Below the pieces are notes generated by a model that saw only the letters and a list, made by a program, of their open reading frames with translations, was not told the origin of the DNA and did not search any database. A stretch of 64,000 nucleotides of DNA from Chloroflexota bacterium. Lineage in GTDB: Bacteria > Chloroflexota > Anaerolineae > Aggregatilineales > J027. The DNA lies in the NCBI GenBank assembly GCA_024434115.1, contig QMIT01000001.1, positions 496,001 through 560,000 on the forward strand. The letters run 5' to 3'. The number at the start of each line of letters is the position of its first letter. Position 1 is the stretch's first letter. Both the position numbers and the translations under genes were made by a program. This document shows, one piece after another, positions 25,422 through 35,643 of this stretch.

Positions 25422-27599
25422 ATGCGACGCCAGACTAGCAGGCGTGCAATTTTGGGAATCTTGGGGCTGATCGTTATTGCTACGATTGGGATGCTCATTC
25501 AGCCTGTCAATGCGCAGTCAGATGGTGGTACGCGCCGCTTGACGGCGGGACAGACCGTGACGGGTACATTGAGCGCCGAGAATTTTGCGGAATCCTATAT
25601 TTTTGATGCCGCCGCCGGAAACTCGGCTACATTGACCGCGACCACTACCGTTGCCGAACTGTCATTGGCGATGGTACTGACCGGGCCGGATGGTGCTGTA
25701 GTGGCCCGCGACGGTGATTTATCCTCTGCGACGGTGGCCGTTTTGTCAAATGTGGCCCTGACATTGGATGGGACATATGTGGTGACGGTGCTGCGTGGTA
25801 CGGGCGCAGAAGGCGACGCAGAGGGTGACTTCACGTTGGCACTAGCGGGCAATATCACCGCTCCGGCAACTGCGACTCCCAGCGGATCGAATGTATCCCC
25901 GGCAGTCAGTGGCCGATTTGTATTTGTCAACTTGGAAGATGGCGGGGTGGATGTCACACTCACATGGTCAGCCGCTGTTGACCTCAATTTGGAAGTGCGT
26001 GACCCCATTGGCGGGGCGATCTATGGTGACAACCTGACGGCGGAAAGCGGCGGGGTGCATAGCGGTGATTCGAATCGGGACTGCACGGCTGCAACGGCTG
26101 ATAACCCAACCGAATCGGTCAATTGGCCTCAAGGCAGTGTCCCAGTTGGCAGTTATGAAGTGTTGATTTATTACAACCAACCATGTGGGGTATCTGGCCC
26201 TCAAAATTTCACCTTGACCACAGGAATCAATGGGGATGACGCCCAAACCATTTCCGGCATCGTGAATCCCGGTCAGGTCTATTTGGCGCGGGTGACATTG
26301 GATGTGAATCGCACATGGGCGTTGTTTAATGGTGGCGTGAATGCAGGCCTCGACGTGACCCTTGATGGAGAAGTGGTCGAAGCCGCACTCAACCAAACCT
26401 ATACGGGCACGATCACCAACGACAATCCCAAAGATGCCTACACGCTTGATTTGACGCAGGGGCAGCAGTTGGTGGTAAACGCGGATGCGACATCCGGCAG
26501 TCTTGATACACTGCTTATTTTGCTTGACCCGAATGGTCAGCGCCTACTGGATAACGATGATCGGGCCGCAGGTATTACCGATTCGACGATCCAAGCGACG
26601 ATCAACACGGCGGGGATTTACACCGTTGTTATTTCCCGCTATGGGCAGGTGATTGGTGGCACCGAGGGCGCTTACAGCCTCGGCATCAATACAGGCCAAC
26701 AGGTTGCCAGCAATGCGACCCCCTCTGTAACCGATGGCGCTACTCCGATTGTGACCGATACGACCCTTCCAGCGGGTAGTGTTGAAGTCCTGCTGACTTG
26801 GAACACCGACCATGACCTGCAACTGCTGGTACGTGATCCTTTGGGAAATTCGGTGTACGACGACGCGACACAAGTTTCCAGCGGTGGTATTTTGGGTGCA
26901 GTGGGCAATCAAAATTGCAATCGTGCCGATGGAACCCCCACGTCCTATGTCTATTGGCCTGCCACCCGTACTCCTCCCGCGGGGACTTACGAAGTCGAAG
27001 TTTGGTTCCAAGCCGACTGCGACGACACGAGCGTTAACACTTTCCAACTCACGATCAATGCGGGGGGGCAGCAAATTTTTACCACCACGCAGACCGCCAA
27101 TGTGGACAACCATTATATGGTGACGTTCACAGTCAATGCCGATGGTACACCAGTTCAGACGCCCGGTGAAGCGGGTTTCTTTGATATGGATAACATTGTA
27201 TCTGGCATTGATTTGACGACGGCGTTGGCGGGTGAAATCATTCCGTTAGATTATGGCGTGGCTGGTAGCGCATCGACCACTGGCGAAATCCGACAGGATC
27301 GCAAGTTCCAAGTCTATAGCTTTGAGGGTCGGGCTGGGGATCGTATTAATATCCTAATGCAAAAGACTGCGGGAAACCTAGACACGGCGGTTTATCTAAT
27401 TGGGCCGAATAATCAGGTATTTGCGTTTAATGACGACATGGCGGCAGGCTCCGATACCGAAGTGCGCAATACCAATTCGCGTATTGGTGGATTCACCCTC
27501 ACAATCGAAGGGACATATTACGTAGTGGCGACCCATTACGGTCTTCGCTACGGTGGAACACAGGGGCCTTTTGGCCTAACGCTGTCTTTGTTGAACTAG
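25422..27599 (+). CDS. Secreted protein with PPC domains and duplicated beta-sandwich modules
   Basis: 725 residues; AGGAGG lies 11 nt before the ATG. A signal peptide (residues 1-32, ending V-N-A-Q-S) is followed by PPC (bacterial pre-peptidase C-terminal) domains at about 35-145, 310-425 and 605-725 (pattern D-x-Y-x-L, L-D-T-L-L-I-L-L-D-P-N-G-Q, G-x-Y-x-V-V). Between them a second module occurs twice, about 165-290 and 455-580: V-D-V-T-L-T-W-S-A-A-V-D-L-N-L-E-V-R-D-P matches V-E-V-L-L-T-W-N-T-D-H-D-L-Q-L-L-V-R-D-P, each with a Cys pair. No catalytic domain is visible. It is probably a surface or secreted adhesion protein, possibly the third gene of one operon with the PD40 and M23 genes. 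Confidence 0.82.
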   Translation: MRRQTSRRAILGILGLIVIATIGMLIQPVNAQSDGGTRRLTAGQTVTGTLSAENFAESYIFDAAAGNSATLTATTTVAELSLAMVLTGPDGAVVARDGDLSSATVAVLSNVALTLDGTYVVTVLRGTGAEGDAEGDFTLALAGNITAPATATPSGSNVSPAVSGRFVFVNLEDGGVDVTLTWSAAVDLNLEVRDPIGGAIYGDNLTAESGGVHSGDSNRDCTAATADNPTESVNWPQGSVPVGSYEVLIYYNQPCGVSGPQNFTLTTGINGDDAQTISGIVNPGQVYLARVTLDVNRTWALFNGGVNAGLDVTLDGEVVEAALNQTYTGTITNDNPKDAYTLDLTQGQQLVVNADATSGSLDTLLILLDPNGQRLLDNDDRAAGITDSTIQATINTAGIYTVVISRYGQVIGGTEGAYSLGINTGQQVASNATPSVTDGATPIVTDTTLPAGSVEVLLTWNTDHDLQLLVRDPLGNSVYDDATQVSSGGILGAVGNQNCNRADGTPTSYVYWPATRTPPAGTYEVEVWFQADCDDTSVNTFQLTINAGGQQIFTTTQTANVDNHYMVTFTVNADGTPVQTPGEAGFFDMDNIVSGIDLTTALAGEIIPLDYGVAGSASTTGEIRQDRKFQVYSFEGRAGDRINILMQKTAGNLDTAVYLIGPNNQVFAFNDDMAAGSDTEVRNTNSRIGGFTLTIEGTYYVVATHYGLRYGGTQGPFGLTLSLLN

Positions 27600-27622
27600 A
27601 CGATTTCTCAGCTACGAATTGG

Positions 27623-27653
27623 AAGGGTAGGGTGCAGAATCCTGCCCTTTTTG
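27623..27653 (+). terminator. Rho-independent terminator after the PPC protein gene
   Basis: AAGGGTAGG (27623-27631) pairs with CCTGCCCTT (27641-27649) with one T-G pair, followed by TTTGATTTG. Confidence 0.8.
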
Positions 27654-27683
27654 ATTTGTGCTATACTTGCCCTGTCTTCAGGA

Positions 27684-27712
27684 TTGACTTCCTGTAGCAA
27701 TCGGTATATGAT
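27684..27712 (+). promoter_or_regulatory. recA promoter
   Basis: TTGACT (27684-27689) and TATGAT (27707-27712) with an ideal 17-nt spacer. The predicted transcription start (about 27719) falls inside the LexA-type palindrome. Confidence 0.75.
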
Positions 27713-27713
27713 T

Positions 27714-27729
27714 TAGAACACGGGTTCTA
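27714..27729 (+). promoter_or_regulatory. Putative LexA (SOS) operator
   Basis: TAGAAC-ACGG-GTTCTA is a 16-nt palindrome containing the GAAC-N4-GTTC core of Gram-positive-type LexA boxes. It sits directly downstream of the -10 element of recA, where a bound repressor would block initiation. Confidence 0.75.
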
Positions 27730-27761
27730 CTAAAAACTGAGAGTAGATTGCGACTGAACAT

Positions 27762-28874
27762 ATGGCGAAGAAAAAACAGACCTCTGCCCCTGAAACCACT
27801 GGAGCGAACAGCACCAACGAGCAACGTTCAAAAGCTCTTGAAGCCGCATTAGCCGACATCACTAAACGCTACGGCGATAATACCGTGATGCGCCTCGGCG
27901 ATGCCCAGCACATCATCAATATTGACATCATCCCAACAGGGTCGCTTGCCGTTGACCTTGCGTTGGGCATTGGTGGGATTCCACGCGGACGTATCACCGA
28001 AATCTACGGCCCTGAAAGCTCTGGTAAAACGACGCTCTGCCTCAGTACGATTGCCCAAGCGCAGAAAATGGGTGGGTTGGCGGCGTTTGTGGATATGGAA
28101 CACGCCCTTGACCCGCTGTATGCCGAACGGCTGGGAGTAGACATCAATAATCTCTATGTCTCGCAACCCGATACAGCCGAACAAGCTCTTGAAATCGTCG
28201 AAGCCCTGATTCGTTCTGGCGCAATGGATGTCATTGTGCTCGACAGTGTGGCTGCCCTTGTGCCGCGTGCTGAAATTGAAGGCGAAATGGGCGATTCGCA
28301 TATGGGATTGCAGGCTCGTTTGATGAGCCAAGCCCTCCGCAAGATTTCGGGTGCGATTAAGCAAACCAACACGGCGGTGCTTTTTACCAACCAACTCCGC
28401 GAAAAAATTGGCGTCATGTTTGGCAATCCTGAAACCACGACGGGTGGTCGTGCGCTGCGTTTCTATGCCAGTGTGCGTATTGAAATTCGCCGTATTCAGG
28501 CCATTAAACAGGGGCAGGAAGTCATCGGCAATCGCACCCGTGTGAAAGTCACCAAAAACAAGGTTGCCCCGCCTTTCCGCCAAGCTGAATTTGATGTGAT
28601 GTATAACGAAGGCTTCAGCAAAGAGGGTGATGTCATTGACCTCGGCGTGGAGATGGGCATTGTTGAGAAACGCGGTGCCTTCCTGCGTTACAATGACGGC
28701 TTGATTGGTCAGGGCCGTGAAAATGCCAAGCAATATCTCCGCGAGAACCCCGCCCTTGCCTACGAATTGGAAATGCTTATCCGCGAAGCCGCTGACCGGA
28801 TGCCTGTGACCGCTCGCTCTGCCGCTGACGATGGGGGTGGGGATGAGGATACACCCGTCGGCCTCGACGAGTAA
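27762..28874 (+). CDS. recA: Recombinase A
   Basis: DNA strand-exchange ATPase of homologous recombination and coprotease for LexA. 370 residues. The P-loop G-P-E-S-S-G-K-T-T, Walker [11 protein letters not shown], loop L1/L2 regions (E-G-E-M-G-D-S-H and the G-N-P-E-T-T-T-G-G stretch) and the C-terminal acidic tail (D-D-G-G-G-D-E-D) are all visible. The N-terminal 25 residues are a Lys/Thr/Ser-rich extension. No recX follows. Regulation by LexA is indicated by the operator just upstream. Confidence 0.97.
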   Translation: MAKKKQTSAPETTGANSTNEQRSKALEAALADITKRYGDNTVMRLGDAQHIINIDIIPTGSLAVDLALGIGGIPRGRITEIYGPESSGKTTLCLSTIAQAQKMGGLAAFVDMEHALDPLYAERLGVDINNLYVSQPDTAEQALEIVEALIRSGAMDVIVLDSVAALVPRAEIEGEMGDSHMGLQARLMSQALRKISGAIKQTNTAVLFTNQLREKIGVMFGNPETTTGGRALRFYASVRIEIRRIQAIKQGQEVIGNRTRVKVTKNKVAPPFRQAEFDVMYNEGFSKEGDVIDLGVEMGIVEKRGAFLRYNDGLIGQGRENAKQYLRENPALAYELEMLIREAADRMPVTARSAADDGGGDEDTPVGLDE

Positions 28875-28902
28875 ATTGCATTCAATTTCGTGAAATATCA
28901 AG

Positions 28903-28927
28903 ATGCCCAAAACGGGCATTTTTGTTT
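28903..28927 (+). terminator. Rho-independent terminator of recA
   Basis: ATGCCC (28903-28908) pairs with GGGCAT (28914-28919), 5-nt loop, then TTTTTGTTTT. Confidence 0.75.
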
Positions 28928-29024
28928 TCTGTATAGAAAGATTGACGATTTTGATGGCGTCAAGTGCGGTGTGATAGTGTATAAATGACACTGGTACTTT
29001 TATACGATGTAGGATTAAGAGAGA

Positions 29025-29918
29025 ATGCAATCCAACCAAACCCCCAATTTGCCTCCCGCCGCGCCAGTGGATTTAGCCAGTGGTCGCCCCGGTGTTCCCA
29101 ATCCGGTCTCCCCACAGCCAAGTACGACTCCCGCACTATTGATGACTGCCGCGATATTTTTTGGACTCGGTTTTGTGCTGGCGATGCTGATTTTTGGCAT
29201 GGACAGTGATAGTGTCAGTGATGAGGATTTGCAGGTCGCTGTAGACAAACGACTGACGGAGATGGCTCCAACTGCACCTCCAACCGCGACGCCCGTGCCA
29301 GTCGAAGTGTTGTTGACAAATTATAGTCCCACACTTGGCCCAGTGGATGCGCCAATCACTATCATCGAATTTTCTGATTATTTATGTCCGTATTGCGCGA
29401 ACTTTCATGAACAGACTTTTAAACCTTTGCTTGAACATTATGGTGATTTGGTGCGGGTGGTCTATCGTGAGTATCCAGTGATTGGCACCGACCTTACCGA
29501 AATCATTGCGCTTTCGGCTCTGTGCGTCAATGAACAGGGGATGTATTGGGAATATTCTGACTTGCTTTGGCCCAATCAGTCGAATCTTCGAACAGACCTA
29601 TTGACCGAGGATCAAACGGCGATTAATGAAGACAGCACTATCTTGGCGGATTATGCTGAAATCGTTGGGGCCGATATGGAGGCCTATAACACCTGCGTCG
29701 CGGAAGGCCGCTATAACGATGAAGTTCAGGCCGATTTGCAGGCAGGTTATGGATTTGACATCAACGGGACGCCGACGTTTTATATCAATGGTAAGGAGAT
29801 CGTTGGTGCCCAAGTGCTTGAATATTTTATGGATGAGATAGACAGCCAGTTGGTTGCTTTGGGAATTACGCCACCCGCCCGCCCAAGTAATGAATCTACT
29901 ATTTCGGGAGCAAGCTAA
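29025..29918 (+). CDS. Membrane-anchored DsbA-like thiol oxidoreductase
   Basis: 297 residues. A Pro-rich cytoplasmic N-terminus, one transmembrane anchor (about residues 37-60) and a Pro/Thr linker lead to a DsbA/thioredoxin-fold domain (about 100-280). The active site is C-P-Y-C (F-S-D-Y-L-C-P-Y-C-A-N-F) and the cis-proline loop reads N-G-T-P-T-F-Y-I. Such proteins introduce or shuffle disulfides in exported proteins. The VKOR homologue at 15094 is the natural reoxidant. The acetyltransferase gene starts 2 nt after its stop, so they are probably translated together. Confidence 0.9.
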   Translation: MQSNQTPNLPPAAPVDLASGRPGVPNPVSPQPSTTPALLMTAAIFFGLGFVLAMLIFGMDSDSVSDEDLQVAVDKRLTEMAPTAPPTATPVPVEVLLTNYSPTLGPVDAPITIIEFSDYLCPYCANFHEQTFKPLLEHYGDLVRVVYREYPVIGTDLTEIIALSALCVNEQGMYWEYSDLLWPNQSNLRTDLLTEDQTAINEDSTILADYAEIVGADMEAYNTCVAEGRYNDEVQADLQAGYGFDINGTPTFYINGKEIVGAQVLEYFMDEIDSQLVALGITPPARPSNESTISGAS

Positions 29919-29920
29919 AG

Positions 29921-30424
29921 ATGATCGCTGAGTTCGAAATTGAGGTAATGCGCCCCGACCATTGGGAGCAGGTGCGTGCCATCTATTTGGAGGGCATCCA
30001 GACAGGGAATGCCACGCTGGAAGCCGACGCGCCGGAGTGGGAGGTATGGGACTCAGGCCATGTCGCGTCCCCTCGTTTGGTGGCCTGCCGGGAGGAGATG
30101 ATTTTGGGGTGGGCAGCCTTGTCGCCTGTGTCGGGTCGCTGTGTCTATGGTGGGGTGGCAGAGGTCAGCATCTATATCGGTGAGGCCTATCGAGGGCAGG
30201 GGGTTGGCCTCGCTCTGCTGCACCATCTCGTTCAAGCCTCAGAGACCGCTGGATTTTGGATGTTGCAGGCGGGCATTTTGAAAGAAAACCTTGCCAGTCG
30301 TCAGTTACATGCCAAAGCAGGTTTCCGTGAAGTAGGCTACCGTGAACGATTGGGAAAATTGAATGGCGTCTGGCGGGATGTGGTGCTGATGGAACGCCGC
30401 AGTTCTCTTGTTGGACTGGAATAA
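29921..30424 (+). CDS. GNAT N-acetyltransferase, phosphinothricin-acetyltransferase-like
   Basis: 167 residues covering one GNAT domain. The N-terminus follows the Pat/Bar pattern (I-Y-L-E-G-I-Q-T-G-N-A-T-L-E). The acetyl-CoA pyrophosphate loop is R-G-Q-G-V-G at about residues 91-96, and L-A-S-R-Q-L-H-A-K-A-G-F-R-E-V-G-Y is the family C-terminal block. Relatives acetylate phosphinothricin, methionine sulfone or related amino-acid analogues; the true substrate is unknown. It is coupled to the DsbA-like gene by 2-nt spacing. Confidence 0.88.
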   Translation: MIAEFEIEVMRPDHWEQVRAIYLEGIQTGNATLEADAPEWEVWDSGHVASPRLVACREEMILGWAALSPVSGRCVYGGVAEVSIYIGEAYRGQGVGLALLHHLVQASETAGFWMLQAGILKENLASRQLHAKAGFREVGYRERLGKLNGVWRDVVLMERRSSLVGLE

Positions 30425-30774
30425 AGTCTAAATCTCTCCCAATTTCAAAATTCTACGTTAAAAAACCTTGACATACTTTTTCATTCGGCCTATACTATAA
30501 GTTTCAATACATATGAATGAGAGGAATGTCCGGTCACAAAATCAGGCACTAGGCCATTAGGCTTTAGGAGCTTTTTTTATTGCCTGAGAGAATCCCTAAA
30601 CTATGCGAAAAGTTGTGCCGCTGCGTCAAATGTCGCAAGCCCACGAAGACCAGATGATCGCTAAACCGGACAAAACCCAATTCCCTCGCACGGTCTTCAT
30701 CCTTATCCACAGTAGTGCAGTAAATTTAGTGGTCAATCGTAAGGGTATTTACACTAATTCAGGAGGGCGTCCCA
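30425..30774 (+). other. Gene-free region: rpoC promoter and long 5' leader
   Basis: About 350 nt without a credible gene. A near-consensus promoter (30468-30496) would start transcription near 30503, leaving a leader of roughly 270 nt. The leader contains a bulged hairpin (CTAGGCC with GGCTTTAG, 30549-30567) shortly followed by a run of seven T residues (30572-30578), which resembles an attenuator. An AGGAGG ribosome-binding site is at 30761-30766. A 63-codon reading frame (30603-30794) overlaps the rpoC start but has no ribosome-binding site. Confidence 0.55.
30468..30496 (+). promoter_or_regulatory. Strong sigma70-type promoter of rpoC
   Basis: TTGACA (30468-30473), 17-nt spacer, TATACT (30491-30496). 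One base from consensus overall. Confidence 0.8.
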
Positions 30775-33700
30775 TTGGAGGCGAAAGACTTTAGTGCTTT
30801 GCGTATTAGCCTTGCCTCACCTGAGCAAATCAGGTCGTGGTCCTATGGTGAGGTGACGAAGCCGGAAACCATCAACTATCGCCGCCTGCGGCCCGAAAAG
30901 GATGGCCTCTTTTGTGAGGCGATTTTTGGCCCAACCAAGGACTGGCAGTGCTATTGCGGTAAATATAAAAACATCCGCTATAAGGGTATCATTTGTGATA
31001 AGTGCGGGGTCGAAGTCACCCGTGCTTCAGTACGCCGTGAGCGTATGGGCCATATTGAATTGGCGGCTCCGGTGGCGCATGTGTGGTATACCCGTCGTGT
31101 CCCCAGCTATCTTGGCTTATTGTTGGATGTTAACCGCCGCGACCTAGACCGTGTATTGTATTTCGCGCAATATGTCATCACCACTGTTGACCATGATGCC
31201 CGTAACAAGGCGTTGGGGCGTTTGGCTGAGGAAATTCAGCGCCAAGAAGAACAGGTGATTGGCGAACTGGATGGACAAGTCAACAGCATTTTGCTGACCC
31301 GTGATGAGACCTTGACCAAGCTGCAACAGGATATTGACGCCATTCACGATCATTATATTCGTGAGCAGGAGCGTCTTTCTGAAGCGGTGACGGCAGAAGG
31401 TCAGCGGATTCAGACCCAAATTGAAAAGAATCTCGGCAAGGTATTGGACTCTGAAATCGAGTTCACCAATGCGGGTTCTATTATTGTCCGCAAAGGCGAC
31501 AAGGTGAGCAACCAGCACCTTGAACTCGTCAATGCGGCTGCGACGGCCCGCCTGAATGAAATCATGGCGGAAATTGATGAACAGCGCACCGCTGATTTGG
31601 CATCGCTGGACGCACAGGTAGATGAAATCACCAATTCTGCCGCCGATCAGATCGAATCTCTGCGTATGGATTATGATGCCCGTCTCGAAGATGTTCGGGA
31701 CAAAGCGGTCAAGACCAAGCGTGATCTCGAAAATCTGCAACCCGTGCAATTTTTGGGTGAGCAGGACTATCGTAACCTCAAGGCCAAATATGGGCAGGTG
31801 TTCAAAGCCGATATGGGGGCCGAGGCGTTCTATGAAATCCTGAAAAATATGGATTTGGATAAGCTCGCCAAAGAACTGTGGCAGGAAGTTCGCACCACTC
31901 GTTCGAAGCAGCGCCGCAAGAAAGCCACCCAGCGTTTGCGTGTGGTGGAAGCCCTGCGTGTCAGCAATAATCGTCCTGAATGGATGATCTTGACCGTGCT
32001 GCCCGTCATTCCACCCGATTTGCGCCCGATGGTGCAGTTGGATGGTGGTCGTTTTGCGACCAGTGACTTGAACGACCTCTATCGCCGTGTGATTAACCGT
32101 AATAATCGCCTCAAGCGCCTATTGGAATTGGGTGCGCCGGATGTCATCGTCCGCAATGAAAAACGTATGCTCCAAGAGGCTGTGGACAGCTTGATTGACA
32201 ATGGTCAGCGAGGTCGCGCTCTCAGCCGTCGTGGTCGCCGCGAACTGAAATCCCTCAGCAATATGCTCAAGGGGAAGAAGGGCCGTTTCCGCCGTAACCT
32301 GTTGGGTAAACGTGTGGACTATTCTGGCCGTTCGGTCATCGTGATCGGCCCCAACCTCAAACTGCACCAATGCGGCCTGCCCAAGACAATGGCATTGGAA
32401 CTCTATCGGCCCTTTGTCATTGGTCGTCTGGTGGCGGAAAATTACGCCAGCAACGTCAAGGGCGCGAAACGGATTATCGAGCGTGAACGCCCCGAAGTCT
32501 GGGAAGTCTTGGAAGAAGTTATCAAAGACCGCCCCGTGCTGTTGAATCGTGCTCCAACACTGCACCGCTTGGGTATTCAGGCGTTTGAACCGCAGTTGGT
32601 GGAAGGCAAGGCCATTCAGATTCACCCGCTGGTGTGTGCGGCCTTTAATGCTGACTTTGACGGCGACCAAATGGCGATGCACGTGCCCTTGAGCCAGAAA
32701 GCGGTTCAGGAAGCACGTGAATTGATGTTGAGCAGCCGCAACCTGCTGAAGCCTGCTGACGGATCGCCCGTCGTTGGCCCCAACAAAGATATGGTGTTGG
32801 GTATCTACTATATGACGATGGATCCCACCGCTGAAATCATCTGCAAACACGAGGACGCCGATAAATATCGTTATTGGTCAACCCTCGAAAATGCGGGTGT
32901 ACGCATTGGTGTGGCGCATAACACCGCTGGCAGCAAAACAGCCCGTGCCCGTAACCTTGATGTAGGGAACGAAATCGTGGTTTACCACGATCAGGTCAAC
33001 GATTTGGGCAAGGTCATTAAGGGCAAAGACGCGACAACCCTGCTGTTTGAGGGGCTGGTCAACGGCGAAGTGGATGTTGTCATCTACAATGCCTATGAAG
33101 GCCAGCAGTTGATTAATAAGAAGAAGTACCCCTTCACCATCGCCAATTTGATGGAGCGCCGCCACGTTGTTGATCTGGACGAAGTGGAAGCGCTGTATCA
33201 ATTGGGGATTGTCGGGTTACATACGCCAATTCTGTTGGGCAATTACTATGAATCGCCCGACATGCCACTACCTGCTCAACCCGAAGTGTGTACGGTGGGT
33301 CGTGCCATCTTCAACCGCATATTGCCGGATGAACTGCGTTTCCAGCAGGGTACGTTTGGCAAGAAGCAGTTGCAAGACCTTGTAGCCATCACCTATCAAC
33401 GCTTTGGCTCAGATCGCACTACCGACATTGTGGATGCGGTCAAGAATCTCGGTTTCCACTATGCCACGATCTCCGGTACGACGATTTCGATTTTCGACAT
33501 CACTGTGCCTGAAGAGCGTGAAGAAATTTTGGCGAATGCGGATCGCGCAGTGAATGAGGCGGAACGTAACTGGCGTCGTGGTCTGTTGACCGAAGAAGAA
33601 CGGTATCAGAGCACGATTGACAATTGGAATATGGCGAAGGATAAGCTGCAAAACATTATCCGCAACACGCTTGATCCATTTGGCCCCATCGCGGTTATGG

Positions 33701-35520
33701 CGATTTCCGGCTCGACCAAAGGTGGCTTCGGCCCCATCACCCAGATTGCGGGTATGCGTGGCCTGATGGCTGACCCGTCTGGTCGTATCATTGACCTGCC
33801 CATCCGCAGTCACTTCCGTATGGGGTTGACCGCGCTGGAATACTTCATCAGTACACATGGCGCACGTAAGGGTCAGGCCGACACCGCGCTCCGTACTGCC
33901 GACGCTGGTTATATGACTCGCCGTTTGGTGGACGTGGCCCAAGACGTGATTGTGAATCGTCAGGACTGCGGTACCCATGCCGGGATTTGGATTTTGAATC
34001 CACATCATGAAAACAATCGCCACAAGCCCGAAGCGAATATCGCAGGACAGTCTTACCAAGAACGTATCTTAGGTCGTTTGGCCGCCAGAGCAGCAATTGA
34101 TCCTCGCACGGGTGAGATCATTGTTGATCGCAACGAAATGATTACCGAGGAAGTGGCGGATGCATTGGTTGAGGCGAATGTCGAGACGATTTACGTTCGT
34201 AGCCCCATGACCTGTGCGCTGATTCACGGTATCTGCGCCTACTGCTATGGCCGTGACTTGGGTCGCGGTGAGTTGGTGCGCATCGGTGAGGCTGTCGGTA
34301 TCGTCGCCGCCCAGTCCATCGGTGAACCCGGTACCCAGTTGACGCTGCGTACCTTCCACACAGGCGGTACGGCGGAGGCCTCCGGTGACATCACCAGCGG
34401 TCTGCCGCGTGTGGAAGAAATCTTTGAGGCCCGCAAGAATCCTAAAGGTGAGGCCGTCATGACCGACATCGGTGGGATGCTGCGCTTCGATAAGCAGGGG
34501 GATGTCCGTATCGCCCGCATTATTGATAGCAAGGTCTTCAACGAGGAACATGACATTCCAATCGGCTGGGATTTGCAGGTCGAAGATGAAGCGAATATCC
34601 GCGAAGGCCAAATTATTGCCGCCGAAGCCAATGGCGATGGTGAAATCCGTGCCCGCATGAACGGTACGGTGCATGTCGAGGGCCATAAGCTCTACATCCG
34701 TTACGAGAAAGTCGAGACGGTTGAATATGAAATCCCGTCCAGCGCTCGTCTGTGCGAAGGCATTGCTGATGGGGTCACAGTTGCTCCCGGTGAGCAGTTG
34801 ACCGAAGGCTCCAAGAACCCCCACCGTATTTTGCGTGTGTTGGGTGCCGATGCCACGCAATTGTATCTGTTGAACGAATTGCAGGATGTCTATCGTAATC
34901 AGGGCGTGAACATCGCCGACAAGCACTTTGAAATCATGATCCGCAAGATGTTGAGCAAGGTGCAAATCACCCGCAGTGGGGATAGTGGAATGCTCCCCGG
35001 TGAACTGATTGATAAACTGGCCCTGCTGAACATGAATGATCGTCTGTTGGGGGAGGGCAAAGAACCAGCCGCAGGGGTTCCGGTGCTGCTGGGTATCACC
35101 AAAGCTGCCCTCAGTACGGATAGCTTCCTCAGCGCCGCCAGCTTCCAACACACCATCAAAGTGTTGGCCGGGGCAGCGATTGAAGGCAAGGTTGACCGCC
35201 TGTTTGGTCTGAAAGAAAACGTCATCATTGGGAAGCTCATCCCTGCGGGTACAGGGTTCCATACCTATAAAGACCGCGATATCATCGCCCCGACCATTGA
35301 CCTTGCTGAACAAGGTGCATTGGCGGCGGATGAGGCCGAAGATGAGTACGAAGATGAATACGACTACGACGAGGAAGACGGCGACTTTGTAGATGGCGCT
35401 TTGGCCCTTGATGTCGACGATGATGCCGAAGGCGAATTTGAGGAAGAGGATGAAGAGGTTGAGGTGGACTTCGAGGAAGAAGAAGCCGAACTCGACTCCG
35501 ACCCCTACGGCGAGGACTAA
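30775..35520 (+). CDS. rpoC: DNA-directed RNA polymerase beta' subunit
   Basis: 1581 residues. The TTG start is fixed by AGGAGGG at 30761-30767, 8 nt upstream. Landmarks: N-terminal zinc ligands C59, C61, C74, C77; catalytic N-A-D-F-D-G-D-Q at residues 625-632; second zinc cluster in [13 protein letters not shown]; trigger-loop region after M-A-I-S-G-S-T-K. Between Y-F-A-Q-Y-V and E-Q-D-Y-R-N-L-K (about 143-325) is an insertion of some 180 residues, largely predicted coiled coil, at the site where Thermus beta' also carries an insertion and E. coli has almost none. The last 60 residues are overwhelmingly Asp/Glu. It is a transcription unit of its own: no rpoB in the preceding 30 kb. Confidence 0.97.
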   Translation: MEAKDFSALRISLASPEQIRSWSYGEVTKPETINYRRLRPEKDGLFCEAIFGPTKDWQCYCGKYKNIRYKGIICDKCGVEVTRASVRRERMGHIELAAPVAHVWYTRRVPSYLGLLLDVNRRDLDRVLYFAQYVITTVDHDARNKALGRLAEEIQRQEEQVIGELDGQVNSILLTRDETLTKLQQDIDAIHDHYIREQERLSEAVTAEGQRIQTQIEKNLGKVLDSEIEFTNAGSIIVRKGDKVSNQHLELVNAAATARLNEIMAEIDEQRTADLASLDAQVDEITNSAADQIESLRMDYDARLEDVRDKAVKTKRDLENLQPVQFLGEQDYRNLKAKYGQVFKADMGAEAFYEILKNMDLDKLAKELWQEVRTTRSKQRRKKATQRLRVVEALRVSNNRPEWMILTVLPVIPPDLRPMVQLDGGRFATSDLNDLYRRVINRNNRLKRLLELGAPDVIVRNEKRMLQEAVDSLIDNGQRGRALSRRGRRELKSLSNMLKGKKGRFRRNLLGKRVDYSGRSVIVIGPNLKLHQCGLPKTMALELYRPFVIGRLVAENYASNVKGAKRIIERERPEVWEVLEEVIKDRPVLLNRAPTLHRLGIQAFEPQLVEGKAIQIHPLVCAAFNADFDGDQMAMHVPLSQKAVQEARELMLSSRNLLKPADGSPVVGPNKDMVLGIYYMTMDPTAEIICKHEDADKYRYWSTLENAGVRIGVAHNTAGSKTARARNLDVGNEIVVYHDQVNDLGKVIKGKDATTLLFEGLVNGEVDVVIYNAYEGQQLINKKKYPFTIANLMERRHVVDLDEVEALYQLGIVGLHTPILLGNYYESPDMPLPAQPEVCTVGRAIFNRILPDELRFQQGTFGKKQLQDLVAITYQRFGSDRTTDIVDAVKNLGFHYATISGTTISIFDITVPEEREEILANADRAVNEAERNWRRGLLTEEERYQSTIDNWNMAKDKLQNIIRNTLDPFGPIAVMAISGSTKGGFGPITQIAGMRGLMADPSGRIIDLPIRSHFRMGLTALEYFISTHGARKGQADTALRTADAGYMTRRLVDVAQDVIVNRQDCGTHAGIWILNPHHENNRHKPEANIAGQSYQERILGRLAARAAIDPRTGEIIVDRNEMITEEVADALVEANVETIYVRSPMTCALIHGICAYCYGRDLGRGELVRIGEAVGIVAAQSIGEPGTQLTLRTFHTGGTAEASGDITSGLPRVEEIFEARKNPKGEAVMTDIGGMLRFDKQGDVRIARIIDSKVFNEEHDIPIGWDLQVEDEANIREGQIIAAEANGDGEIRARMNGTVHVEGHKLYIRYEKVETVEYEIPSSARLCEGIADGVTVAPGEQLTEGSKNPHRILRVLGADATQLYLLNELQDVYRNQGVNIADKHFEIMIRKMLSKVQITRSGDSGMLPGELIDKLALLNMNDRLLGEGKEPAAGVPVLLGITKAALSTDSFLSAASFQHTIKVLAGAAIEGKVDRLFGLKENVIIGKLIPAGTGFHTYKDRDIIAPTIDLAEQGALAADEAEDEYEDEYDYDEEDGDFVDGALALDVDDDAEGEFEEEDEEVEVDFEEEEAELDSDPYGED

Positions 35521-35552
35521 ACCGAGCCAACCCTCAATCTGGGTAAATTCAC

Positions 35553-35600
35553 AAGGACGTAGCCTCAATTTTTGGGGGCTGCGTCCTTTTGTTTTTATTT
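35553..35600 (+). terminator. Strong Rho-independent terminator of rpoC
   Basis: 12-bp stem AAGGACGTAGCC (35553-35564) with GGCTGCGTCCTT (35577-35588), one T-G pair, then a long T-rich tail. Confidence 0.9.
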
Positions 35601-35643
35601 CATATAATAGAATTATCACTCAATTAATGGGTTTATAAAACAT

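Noticed and set aside
27849..29039. 396-codon minus-strand frame antisense to recA
   Set aside because: recA motifs on the plus strand settle the reading frame. The antisense product resembles no protein.
30603..30794. 63-codon frame upstream of rpoC
   Set aside because: It lacks a ribosome-binding site, overlaps the rpoC start, and its product has no recognisable feature. The region is better explained as leader RNA.
34069..35619. 516-codon minus-strand frame antisense to rpoC
   Set aside because: It mirrors the codon usage of rpoC, whose frame is unambiguous by its catalytic motifs. Long antisense frames are expected there.
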